A stretch of 64,000 nt of DNA from Ensifer sp. LC11 (GTDB taxonomy: Bacteria > Pseudomonadota > Alphaproteobacteria > Rhizobiales > Rhizobiaceae): assembly GCF_001695835.1 (NCBI RefSeq), contig NZ_MBSO01000007.1, positions 29,541 to 93,540 of the forward strand, in the 5' to 3' direction. Position 1 is the stretch's first letter; the number at the start of each line of letters is the position of its first letter. Positions 38,534-48,640 of the stretch are shown piece by piece. The notes beneath the pieces were generated by a model, which made no database searches, was not told the origin of the DNA, and saw only the letters and a program-made list of their open reading frames with translations. The translations under genes were made by a program, and so were the position numbers.

Positions 38534-38559
38534 TCTGTCTTTTATCTACAATAGACAGA
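38534..38559. promoter_or_regulatory. 26-bp inverted repeat between uxaA and the GntR regulator
   Basis: TCTGTCTTTT (38534-38543) and AATAGACAGA (38550-38559) are inverted with one mismatch around ATCTAC. The repeat sits 32 bases before uxaA and 167 before the regulator start, in the divergent promoter region. It is the best candidate operator for the adjacent regulator. Confidence 0.5.
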
Positions 38560-38725
38560 TCGTCGTCAATGGGTATTATGGCGAAAGATCCGAACCGCGG
38601 CCGGCAAGGCCATCGCGGCAAACGGGAGGAACCGATGTTGACGACAGGCGAAGACAAAACCCGAGCGACGGGATAGAGGAGCCTCCGCATAAGCGCAGAG
38701 AAATTCGAACGACCCGGACGTCGCC

Positions 38726-39604
38726 ATGGCAAAACAGAACACCGTCTTCAAGGATGCCTATAACCGCTGCCTGCGGCTGCTGGCTGACACATCCTCCCTG
38801 CCATCCGAACCGGAGCTTGGGCAGGTGCTCGGCGTCAGCCGAACAACGGTGCGAGCGATCCTCAGCCGTTTTGAGGAACTGCAGCTCATCGCATGGGACA
38901 AGCGCAAGAAGAACGTGCTGCGGCAGCCGCGCCCCGACGACTACTTTCCGACCGAAGAAACCGATTCGCTCGCCGACATCATCGAGCGCAGCTTCATGCG
39001 CAGGATACTGGCCGGCGGGGCCGAGCCGGGGATGCAGATCAACGAGCTTGAACTGGCGCGTGAAATCGGCACCGGCACCACCAGCGTGCGCGAATTCCTC
39101 ATCCGTTTCAGCCGCTTCGGCCTGATCGAGAAACGGCCGAACAGTCACTGGATACTCAAGGGCTTCACGCGGGAATTTGCGCTGGAGTTGACCGAGGTGC
39201 GCGAGATGTTCGAGTTGCGCTCGGCCGCGCGTTTCGTCTCGCTTCCCGACGACCACCCGGCTTGGGAGGAGCTGACGAAGATCGAAGCTCTGCATCGGGA
39301 AATCCTGGCGGATATCGACAGGCGCTATCAGGAATTCTCGGAGCTCGACGAGCAATTTCACCTGCTGGTGCACAAGGCGTCCAGCAATCGCTTCATCGTC
39401 GATTTCTACGACATCATCGCGATCGTCTTCCACTATCACTACCAGTGGAACAAGACGAATGCGCGCCAGCGCAACGCCCGCGCGCTCGAAGAACATCTCG
39501 CCTATATCGAAGCTCTACGCTCGCACGATCCCGAAAAGGCCGAGCAGGCCTGCCGGCGGCACCTCCAGTCCGCGCGCGAAACCTTGCTTCAATCCATTCC
39601 ATAG
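38726..39604 (+). CDS. GntR-family regulator with two tandem winged helices and an FCD domain
   Basis: The 292-residue protein has a first GntR-type winged helix (about residues 10-65: LPSEPELGQVLGVSRTTVRAI and EELQLIAW). A second winged helix follows (about 85-150: INELELAREIGTGTTSVREFL and FGLIEKRPN). After it comes an all-helical FadR-type ligand domain (ALELTEVREMFELRSAARF, LDEQFHLLVHKASSNRFIVDF, HLAYIEALRSHDPEKAEQACRRHL). The usual GntR protein has one such DNA-binding domain. It probably represses the divergent catabolic genes and responds to a pathway acid. The start has only a weak ribosome-binding site. Confidence 0.85.
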   Translation: MAKQNTVFKDAYNRCLRLLADTSSLPSEPELGQVLGVSRTTVRAILSRFEELQLIAWDKRKKNVLRQPRPDDYFPTEETDSLADIIERSFMRRILAGGAEPGMQINELELAREIGTGTTSVREFLIRFSRFGLIEKRPNSHWILKGFTREFALELTEVREMFELRSAARFVSLPDDHPAWEELTKIEALHREILADIDRRYQEFSELDEQFHLLVHKASSNRFIVDFYDIIAIVFHYHYQWNKTNARQRNARALEEHLAYIEALRSHDPEKAEQACRRHLQSARETLLQSIP

Positions 39605-39623
39605 CCAGCTATCGGAGCTACGC

Positions 39624-40712
39624 ATGCCGACGCCGATCGTACAATTCGGGACGAGCCGTTTCCTTCAGGCGCATGCCGATCTCTTCATCAGCGAGGCGCT
39701 GAAGACGGGTCATGCACCGGGACCCATCACGGTGGTGCAGACGACCGGGTCGAAAGAGCGTTCAGGCCGTCTTGCGGCTCTCACCCACCCCGACGGCTTT
39801 CCCGTGGTCGTCCGTGGCCTTCTCGACGGCGAGCGAATTGACCAAACAAAGCGCGTCACCAGCGTATCGCGGGCACTTTCGACTGGCGAGAACTGGGCCG
39901 ACGTTATGAACATTGTCGCCGAGGAGGCGGAAATCCTGATCTCCAATACCGGCGATACCGGCTTTCAGGTCGCTGAGGATGACCTGGCATCGGAGATCCC
40001 CCGTTCCTTTCCGGGTAAACTCCTTCTGCTTCTCAAGGCCCGATTCGATGTGGGCGGACGACCGCTGACGATCCTTCCCTGCGAACTCGTTTCGCGCAAT
40101 GGCGAGGTGCTCAAAGCGCTAATGTTGCGGCTCGCGGCCGACCGCATCGAAGACGATGCCTTCGCAAATTGGCTCACAGAGGATGTCGTCTGGGCAAATA
40201 CGCTGGTCGACCGCATCGTCTCCGAACCGCTGGAGCCTGCCGGCGCCATTGCCGAGCCCTACGCGCTGTGGGCCATTGAAAACCAGCCGGGTTTACGGCT
40301 GCCCTGTATCGACCCGTCCGTGAAGCTCGTGGAAGACCTGACGCCCTACGAAAAGCTGAAGCTCCACATCCTCAATCTCGGCCACACGGTGCTTGCAGAT
40401 CTCTGGCTGAAGGAAAACCGCCGCCCGAACGAGACTGTCCGGGAAATCCTCGCTGATGCCCGCGTGGCAGGCCGGCTCGAACACATCTATCAAGCCGAAG
40501 TCATCCGCGCTTTCGCCGCAAAGGGTTTGGAGAACGAGGCGACCAGCTATGCTGCCGCAACGTTGGAGCGTTTCAGCAACCCGTTTCTCAACCACCGCCT
40601 TGGCGATATCGCCAACCATCATCAGGAAAAGATAGCGCGCCGGATCGCCGACCTCAGACGCTGGAGCCCGGGCGTGCCAATGCCCGAGCTCGCGGCAATT
40701 TCCGATCAGTAG
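39624..40712 (+). CDS. Mannitol dehydrogenase family oxidoreductase (UxaB/tagaturonate reductase-like)
   Basis: The 362-residue polyol dehydrogenase has an N-terminal Rossmann domain (PIVQFGTSRFLQAHADLF, ILISNTGDTGF) and the C-terminal helical domain with catalytic lysine in LKLHILNLGHTVLAD. The start VQFGxxxFLQA and the SNTxxxG segment resemble UxaB, which reduces D-tagaturonate to D-altronate, but it is shorter than E. coli UxaB (about 480). ATG 39624 has CGGAG upstream and lies 19 bases after the regulator stop, so they form one operon. It overlaps the convergent aldolase gene by seven bases. Confidence 0.8.
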   Translation: MPTPIVQFGTSRFLQAHADLFISEALKTGHAPGPITVVQTTGSKERSGRLAALTHPDGFPVVVRGLLDGERIDQTKRVTSVSRALSTGENWADVMNIVAEEAEILISNTGDTGFQVAEDDLASEIPRSFPGKLLLLLKARFDVGGRPLTILPCELVSRNGEVLKALMLRLAADRIEDDAFANWLTEDVVWANTLVDRIVSEPLEPAGAIAEPYALWAIENQPGLRLPCIDPSVKLVEDLTPYEKLKLHILNLGHTVLADLWLKENRRPNETVREILADARVAGRLEHIYQAEVIRAFAAKGLENEATSYAAATLERFSNPFLNHRLGDIANHHQEKIARRIADLRRWSPGVPMPELAAISDQ

Positions 40713-41512
40713 CCGGATTCCTGCTTCTTTGGTGCCGGAGCCGCCTCGCCGAGAAACTCCTGGCGCAGGGCTGTCGTCGCCCGCACGAGCGATGTGACAT
40801 CCGTACCGATCGCCATGAAATCGGCGCCGATGTTGCGGTAGTCCCGCGCCTGCTCGAGATCGAGCGTCATGATGCCGCTTGCCTTACCGGCCTTTTTGAT
40901 GCGCAGGAACGCGTCGGCGATCGCCGCACGCACTTCGGGATGACCCGGTTTGCCGAGGTAACCCATATCCGCCGCAAGGTCGGACGGACCGATGAATAGA
41001 CCATCGACGCCGTCGAGCGCTGCGATCTCGTCGAGTGCGGCAAGGCCGGCCCGGCTTTCGATCTGCAGGATCAGGCAGATCTCATCGCTGGCCGTCTGCA
41101 GATAATCGGCGACGCGGCCAAATTGCGAGGCGCGGCCGAGCGCCGCGCCAACCCCGCGGACGCCGTGGGGCGGGTAGCGGGTGGCCCGCACCAGCTGCTG
41201 CGCCTGGGCCAGGCTCCCAACCATCGGGATCAGCAGGGTCTGCACGCCGGTGTCAAGGATCTGCTTGATCAGCACGGTGTCGCCGACCGGCAGGCGGACC
41301 ATCGGGTGACTGGCCGAGCCTGCGACCGCGCGAAACTGCGCCGACAGCAACGGAATATCGTTCGGCGCATGCTCGCCGTCGATCAGCAGCCAGTCATAGC
41401 CGCTACCGGACACCACCTCCGCGGCATAGGGGCTGGCAAGCGCCACCCAGAGCCCGAGCTGGAAGCGGTTTTCGCGCAGAGCTGCCTTGAAAGGGTTCGT
41501 CGGTGCCGGCAT
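40706..41512 (-). CDS. HpcH/HpaI-family class II aldolase
   Basis: The 268-residue TIM-barrel aldolase has WLLIDGEHAPND, the catalytic arginine in PMVRLPVGD, VRGVGAALGRASQFGR, LILQIESRAGLAALDEIA with the metal-binding glutamate, and FIGPSDLAADMGYLG. Members cleave 2-keto-3-deoxy sugar acids or hydroxy-oxo acids to pyruvate (or pyruvate analogues) and an aldehyde. Here it would split 2-keto-3-deoxygluconate, an inference from context. AGGAGG is eight bases before ATG 41512; an ATG six bases upstream is too close to it. Confidence 0.85.
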   Translation of the reverse strand: MPAPTNPFKAALRENRFQLGLWVALASPYAAEVVSGSGYDWLLIDGEHAPNDIPLLSAQFRAVAGSASHPMVRLPVGDTVLIKQILDTGVQTLLIPMVGSLAQAQQLVRATRYPPHGVRGVGAALGRASQFGRVADYLQTASDEICLILQIESRAGLAALDEIAALDGVDGLFIGPSDLAADMGYLGKPGHPEVRAAIADAFLRIKKAGKASGIMTLDLEQARDYRNIGADFMAIGTDVTSLVRATTALRQEFLGEAAPAPKKQESGY

Positions 41513-41587
41513 GGCCATCTCCTCCTGTATTGCGACGGGATGAGATCATTGCCGTACATCCCGCGATCACGAGATTTCTACCGGCAA

Positions 41588-41621
41588 AGAAAAAAACCGG
41601 CCAGAACTTTCCGGCCGGCTT
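41588..41621 (-). terminator. Rho-independent terminator of the aldehyde dehydrogenase gene
   Basis: On the minus strand CCGGCC and GGCCGG form a stem around a ten-base loop, followed by a run of seven T. It separates gabD from the aldolase gene, so the aldolase must have its own promoter in the 75 bases before it. Confidence 0.82.
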
Positions 41622-41641
41622 TGTGATTGGGTTACCGTATC

Positions 41642-43096
41642 TTATGCAACGCCGCCGAGGCAGACGTATTTGATCTCGGTGAACTCCTCGATGCCGTAGC
41701 GCGAGCCTTCTCGGCCAAGACCGGACAGCTTGACGCCGCCGAACGGCGCTTCCGCCGTCGAGATCAGCCCGGTGTTGACGCCGACCATGCCGTATTCGAG
41801 CGCCTCAGCCACCCGGAACACGCGGGCGAGATCCTTGGCGTAGAAGTAGGAGGCGAGGCCGAATTCGGTGTCGTTCGCCTGGGCCACAACATCCGCCTCG
41901 TCGGTGAAGCGGAAGAGCGGCGCCACCGGCCCGAAGGTTTCCTCGCGTGCAACCGCCATCGCCTGGGTGACGTCGGTCAGAACCGTCGCCTCGTAGAAAG
42001 TGCCGCCAAGCGTGTGGCGCTTGCCGCCCTGGATCACGCGCGCGCCCTTGGAGGTGGCGTCGGCAATGTGCTCTTCCACCTTCTCCAGCGCTGACCTGTC
42101 GATCAACGGCCCGAGGATCACGCCCTCGTCGAGGCCGTTGCCGATCTTCAGCTTGGCGACCGCCTTGGCGAGCTTGTCGGCGAAGGCGTCATAGACCTTG
42201 TCCTGCACATAGATGCGGTTGGCGCAGACGCAGGTCTGGCCGTTGTTGCGGAACTTGGCGATCAGCGCGCCCTCGACCGCGGCATCGAGATCGGCATCGT
42301 CGAAGACGATGAACGGCGCGTTACCGCCAAGCTCGAGGCCGAGCTTCTTGATGGTGGCGGCGCTCTGGCGATAGAGCTCGGCTCCGACCTCGGTCGAGCC
42401 GGTGAAGGTCAGCTTGCGCACCACCGGATTGGAGGTCATCTCGGCGCCGATCTCGCGAGCGGAACCGGTAATGACGCTGAAGAGGCCCTTTGGCAGGCCG
42501 GCGCGTTCGGCAAGGATGGCGATCGCTATCGCCGAGAACGGCGTCTGTGCCGCGGGCTTCAGCACCATGGCGCAGCCGGCGGCGAAGGCCGGACCGGCCT
42601 TGCGGGTGATCATCGCATTGGGGAAGTTCCACGGCGTGATCGCCGCGACGACGCCGATCGGCTGCTTCATGACAAGAATGCGCTTGTCGGGCTGATGACC
42701 GGGGATCAGGTCGCCATAGAGACGCCGCGCTTCTTCGGCGAACCACTCGACGAAGCTTGCGCCATAGACGATTTCGCCGGTCGCCTCGGCCAGCGGCTTG
42801 CCCTGCTCAAGCGTCAGGATACGGCCGAGATCCTCCTTGTTCTCGATCATCAGGTCGAACCACTTGCGAAGCACGCCGGCGCGGTCCTTGGCAGTGCGGG
42901 CAGCCCAGCCCTTCTGGGCCAGGCGTGCTGCCTCGATTGCAGCCTTGGTTTCCTTGGCGCCGAGCTTCGGCACGCGGCCGATGATCTCGCCGGTCGCTGG
43001 GTTGTTCACCTCAATCGCGTTCGCCGCGTCCGATTCGATCCACTCGCCGCCGACGAGGGCTGCCTGGCGAAACAATGATGGGTCTTTAAACGACAT
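41642..43096 (-). CDS. gabD: NAD(P)-dependent aldehyde dehydrogenase, succinate-semialdehyde dehydrogenase (GabD) type
   Basis: The 484-residue protein has the nucleotide-binding ITPWNFPNAMITRK and FTGSTEVGAEL, the general-base glutamate in LELGGNAPFIVF, and the catalytic cysteine in FRNNGQTCVCANRIYV. It best fits the succinate/glutarate-semialdehyde dehydrogenase subgroup. In this locus it might instead oxidise glyceraldehyde or another pathway aldehyde. I start at ATG 43096 after GAGAGGAC; the in-frame extension upstream shows no family similarity. The 248 bases upstream hold its promoter and no gene. Confidence 0.88.
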   Translation of the reverse strand: MSFKDPSLFRQAALVGGEWIESDAANAIEVNNPATGEIIGRVPKLGAKETKAAIEAARLAQKGWAARTAKDRAGVLRKWFDLMIENKEDLGRILTLEQGKPLAEATGEIVYGASFVEWFAEEARRLYGDLIPGHQPDKRILVMKQPIGVVAAITPWNFPNAMITRKAGPAFAAGCAMVLKPAAQTPFSAIAIAILAERAGLPKGLFSVITGSAREIGAEMTSNPVVRKLTFTGSTEVGAELYRQSAATIKKLGLELGGNAPFIVFDDADLDAAVEGALIAKFRNNGQTCVCANRIYVQDKVYDAFADKLAKAVAKLKIGNGLDEGVILGPLIDRSALEKVEEHIADATSKGARVIQGGKRHTLGGTFYEATVLTDVTQAMAVAREETFGPVAPLFRFTDEADVVAQANDTEFGLASYFYAKDLARVFRVAEALEYGMVGVNTGLISTAEAPFGGVKLSGLGREGSRYGIEEFTEIKYVCLGGVA

Positions 43097-43344
43097 GATC
43101 CGTCCTCTCTCAAAGTCTACAGAACTTATACAACTTTTTTCAGGGATACGGCAATGACCCAATTCTGTCGTTTTGCACTTTCCCGAAACTGCGCCCACGC
43201 CGTCGCTCAGTCGTATTTTGCGCGCCCCAAACCCGGTTTCATCGGCACCCGTCCTCATGTAGCGTCGCCAGGCGAATCGGACCATAGGCGAACAACCAGT
43301 CACACGCCGAAGGCCACTGGAGCTCGCAACGATAAAGAAGAGGC

Positions 43345-43947
43345 ATGTCCATGACGGCGACCGACAACAGAAAAGCCGACTACCCTATCGACGCATTGTT
43401 TTTGGAGCGCTGGTCGCCCCGCGCCTTCACCAGCGAGGAGATCGAGGAAAACGCCCTGCTCTCCTTCTTCGAAGCCGCCCGCTGGGCACCGTCTGCGAGC
43501 AACCGTCAGCCATGGCGGTTCGTCTATGCCCGTCGCGGCACAGAGCGCTTTCCCGTGCTGCTCGACACTCTCGATGAGGGTAACCAGCGCTGGGCAAAGA
43601 ATGCCGCCGCGCTGGTGATCGTCATTTCGAAAACCCACAACCCTGCGCAAAGCGGTGAAATGCGGCCGTCCTATACCCATGCCTTCGATACAGGCTCTGC
43701 CTGGTACAGCCTTGCTTTGCAGGCTTCCCTCGCCGGCTGGCATACCCACGGCATGGCGGGCATCGACCGCGACAAGGCAATGCGCGTTCTGAACGTTCCC
43801 GAATACCACCGGGTCGAGGCCGCCGTCGCGATCGGCCGGCTGGCCGATCCCGCGACGCTTCCCGACGATCTGCGTGCACGCGAGATCCCTAGCCAGCGCA
43901 AGCCTGTCAGCGAATTTGCCTTCGAAGGCCAGTTCAAGGGCGAATGA
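43345..43947 (+). CDS. Nitroreductase family protein
   Basis: The 200-residue flavoprotein has the FMN-binding start ERWSPRAFTSEEI (RRSxRxF type), AARWAPSASNRQPWRF and the C-terminal VAIGRLADP. Nitroreductases use NAD(P)H to reduce nitro groups, quinones or similar acceptors; the natural substrate is unknown. An ATG six bases downstream is an equally good start. It is monocistronic and ends in a terminator shared with gyrB. Confidence 0.87.
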   Translation: MSMTATDNRKADYPIDALFLERWSPRAFTSEEIEENALLSFFEAARWAPSASNRQPWRFVYARRGTERFPVLLDTLDEGNQRWAKNAAALVIVISKTHNPAQSGEMRPSYTHAFDTGSAWYSLALQASLAGWHTHGMAGIDRDKAMRVLNVPEYHRVEAAVAIGRLADPATLPDDLRAREIPSQRKPVSEFAFEGQFKGE

Positions 43948-43956
43948 ACCACCAAC

Positions 43957-43984
43957 AAAAATCCCGGCGCCAGGCCGGGATTTT
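43957..43984. terminator. Bidirectional terminator between nitroreductase gene and gyrB
   Basis: ATCCCGGC and GCCGGGAT form the stem, with AAAAA before and TTTT after, so it works on both strands for the two convergent genes. Confidence 0.85.
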
Positions 43985-44017
43985 CATTGATTTTATTCTG
44001 TCTCTGCAAAACCTCGA

Positions 44018-46453
<2,436 letters not shown>

Positions 46454-46487
46454 TCAGCTACGGGTCTTTCCAGGTTCTTCGGACGTA

Positions 46488-46506
46488 GTGATTCGTTGCG
46501 AATCAC
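46488..46506. promoter_or_regulatory. GTGATTCG/CGAATCAC palindrome upstream of gyrB
   Basis: An 8-bp inverted repeat with a TTG spacer lies 35 bases before the gyrB ATG. Each arm contains a GANTC site, the target of the CcrM methyltransferase of Alphaproteobacteria. It could be an operator, a leader hairpin or a methylation-sensitive site. Confidence 0.45.
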
Positions 46507-46588
46507 GTCTCGGACGCCTCGCGGACTATAGAAAATTTGTCCACTGTTCCAAATCCCGGACCGCCAGGCAGCGGCCGGAAACGGGTAT

Positions 46589-46966
46589 TCATCCCCTGTC
46601 ATTATCAGGAAATGTGGCTTTTTCCAAAACATCTTCCAGGGCACGGATCGTCTCGGGCGACAAAGCGCGGATTTGTTCGCTGAGCCGGTTGGCAAACGCC
46701 GTGTGCTCCGGTGTCAAGCCCGATGTGTCCAGCACGACTTTCGGCGCGGAGACATTGGCAATGCGGAACAGTTCCTCCGCCTCGTCCCAGATCACATTGA
46801 AGTAACCGGCGACGCGCTGAAGGAAATCGAAGCTTGGGGCACCGCGTTTTCCGTGCTCGAGCGCGGAAAGATATGCAGCCGATACGCCGATCGCCGCCGC
46901 CATCTGCTTCTGCGACACACCTTTGCGTCGCCGAAGGTCACGCAGCGCCCGACCGAACGGCGTCAT
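46589..46966 (-). CDS. XRE-family helix-turn-helix regulator
   Basis: The 125-residue protein has an N-terminal HTH (about residues 5-60: LRDLRRRKGVSQKQMAAAIGVSAAYLSALEHGKRG), then a helical C-terminal region (LFRIANVSAPKVVLDTSGL, FANRLSEQIRALSPETIRALEDVLEK). The target genes are unknown. It overlaps the Smr gene by four bases (ATGA), so the two are co-translated, and it lies upstream of gyrB with a 135-base gap. Confidence 0.88.
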   Translation of the reverse strand: MTPFGRALRDLRRRKGVSQKQMAAAIGVSAAYLSALEHGKRGAPSFDFLQRVAGYFNVIWDEAEELFRIANVSAPKVVLDTSGLTPEHTAFANRLSEQIRALSPETIRALEDVLEKATFPDNDRG

Positions 46967-47529
46967 ATCGCGCTTCCCCGAACACGGGCCAGACGGACAT
47001 AGAGGGCACCCTCCCCTCCGTGATTGCGCGCGGCCGGCTCATAGGACGATATCAGCGGCCGGAACTCGGGCAAGGAAAGCCAGAGCGGCACGGCCCGTTT
47101 CAGAGCACCGTCGCTGCCGAAGGACGTGCCCTTGCCGGTAATGACGAGCACATGGCGCAGCCCCCGCTCATGCGCCCTTAGAAGAAACTGCAGAAGCAAG
47201 CCATGCGCCTCGCTCTGGATCATGCCGTGCAGGTCGATCCGCGCTTCAAGCGCCAGACGGCCTTTGGCGAGCTTGCGCTTGACCGGCTTTTCAAGCGGTT
47301 GGTGCACTTTTTCGCCAGGCTTCTTTGTCAGAGCTATGCCCTGCTGCTCAATGGCGCCGGTCGCCGTCTGCTGCTGCTTGGCCTTGGGCTGATCCTGCGG
47401 CTTTGGCGGCTCGTCCTCGACCAGCATGCCCATCAACTCATCGAGCCGGCCCGGCATCGGTCTCGTCGAGCGGGCAACCTTGCCCCAGAGAATGCGATCC
47501 TCGGCCGAAAGCTTCTTTTCCCTAGCCAT
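46963..47529 (-). CDS. Smr-domain protein
   Basis: The 188-residue protein has a charged, low-complexity N-terminal half and a C-terminal Smr domain: ARIDLHGMIQSEAHGLLLQFL with the LDLHG-type motif and VLVITGKGTSFGSDGALKRAVPLWL with the TGKG-type motif. Smr domains, also found at the end of MutS2, bind or nick nucleic acids and act in ribosome rescue in some species. I chose ATG 47529 (MAREKKLSAEDRILW), overlapping the mltA stop by eight bases. Confidence 0.88.
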   Translation of the reverse strand: MAREKKLSAEDRILWGKVARSTRPMPGRLDELMGMLVEDEPPKPQDQPKAKQQQTATGAIEQQGIALTKKPGEKVHQPLEKPVKRKLAKGRLALEARIDLHGMIQSEAHGLLLQFLLRAHERGLRHVLVITGKGTSFGSDGALKRAVPLWLSLPEFRPLISSYEPAARNHGGEGALYVRLARVRGSAI

Positions 47530-48634
47530 GGCCGTAACGTGCCGCGGCGGCCCTTGGAACAAAAACGTAGAAATCCGCCGCGTTGCGGACCGCTCCTGCC
47601 CGCTCGCCAGCCTCGTATCCGGAACCGGTGAAAATATCGCCGCGCGCCGGACCGACGATCGCCGAGCCCGTATCGAGTGCCAGCATCAGGCGCTGGAAAG
47701 GTTTTCCGTCATCGAGGCGCGTCAGACTGTCGCTCGCGATGTAAAATGGCACGCCGAAGGTATGGATCAGGCGATCGACCGCCAACGAACGTCCCGGCTC
47801 AAGCGACACCTTGGCGGCGGCGATTGGCCCCAATTGCTCATCCTCGACCGCAGCCTCACGGAAAAAGATGAACGACCGGTTGTGCCAGAGAACTTCATCG
47901 ACTTCATCGGGATGCGCCTCCAGCCAGCTTCGGATGCTCATCATCGAAACGGTCGCGGCATCGATCTTGCCACGATCGATCAAAAGCTTGCCGATCGGCG
48001 AGAAGTAATGGCCGGTCTTGGCCGCATAGGTCACACGACAGCGCTTTCCATCCGGGAAAACAAGGCGCGCAGCACCCTGCACATGTACGAAGAAGACATC
48101 GACCTTCGATTTCGCATAGGCGATCTCCAGCCCGCGCCCGGCCAGATGACCTTGCTCGATTGCCCGCCTGTCCGGATACTCGCTGATCCGTCCCTCCTCA
48201 GAGAGACCGAAGGCGAAGTAGGGATCCATGCCGCCGGGCCGGTTGGCATCGTCAACATCGACCAAATCCCGCGGGCGCCGGTAGAGCGGAAAGCGATAGG
48301 TTTCGTCCGCTTCGGCGCGGACCTCGATCTCCGGCTCGTAGAACGCGGTCACGAAACCGGAGCCTGACTCGGGGGCGATGCGAAACGGCACGAAACGCTG
48401 TTCGAAAAACGCCCGCGCGTCTTCGGGAGTGTCGACATGCTGTGACGAAGCCGAAAAGGCCGGTAACAGATCGTCGACGGAGACGCCGAGAGAACCGGTC
48501 CGATACGGCTTGACCGTCGACACATGCGCATGACAGCGACGCATCGCATCGATCACGGGTTTCGGGTCATCATCCTGCCAGCCGGGAAGATCGTCGAAAC
48601 GGACGGGTTCAAGTCGAAAGGACATCGGCGCCAT
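47522..48634 (-). CDS. mltA: Murein transglycosylase A family protein without visible signal peptide
   Basis: The 370-residue protein matches MltA, a lytic transglycosylase that cleaves peptidoglycan to 1,6-anhydromuropeptides: VTAFYEPEIEV, FPLYRRPRDLV, AYAKSKVDVFFVHVQGAARL and, near the end, LMLALDTGSAIVGPARGDIFTGSG (3D domain with catalytic aspartates). No signal peptide or lipobox is seen at the N-terminus (SFRLEPVRFDDLPGW), and a longer start is blocked by the in-frame stop of the preceding gene two codons upstream. Start may be at 48634 or at 48625. Confidence 0.88.
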   Translation of the reverse strand: MAPMSFRLEPVRFDDLPGWQDDDPKPVIDAMRRCHAHVSTVKPYRTGSLGVSVDDLLPAFSASSQHVDTPEDARAFFEQRFVPFRIAPESGSGFVTAFYEPEIEVRAEADETYRFPLYRRPRDLVDVDDANRPGGMDPYFAFGLSEEGRISEYPDRRAIEQGHLAGRGLEIAYAKSKVDVFFVHVQGAARLVFPDGKRCRVTYAAKTGHYFSPIGKLLIDRGKIDAATVSMMSIRSWLEAHPDEVDEVLWHNRSFIFFREAAVEDEQLGPIAAAKVSLEPGRSLAVDRLIHTFGVPFYIASDSLTRLDDGKPFQRLMLALDTGSAIVGPARGDIFTGSGYEAGERAGAVRNAADFYVFVPRAAAARYGHG

Positions 48635-48640
48635 ATCCGC

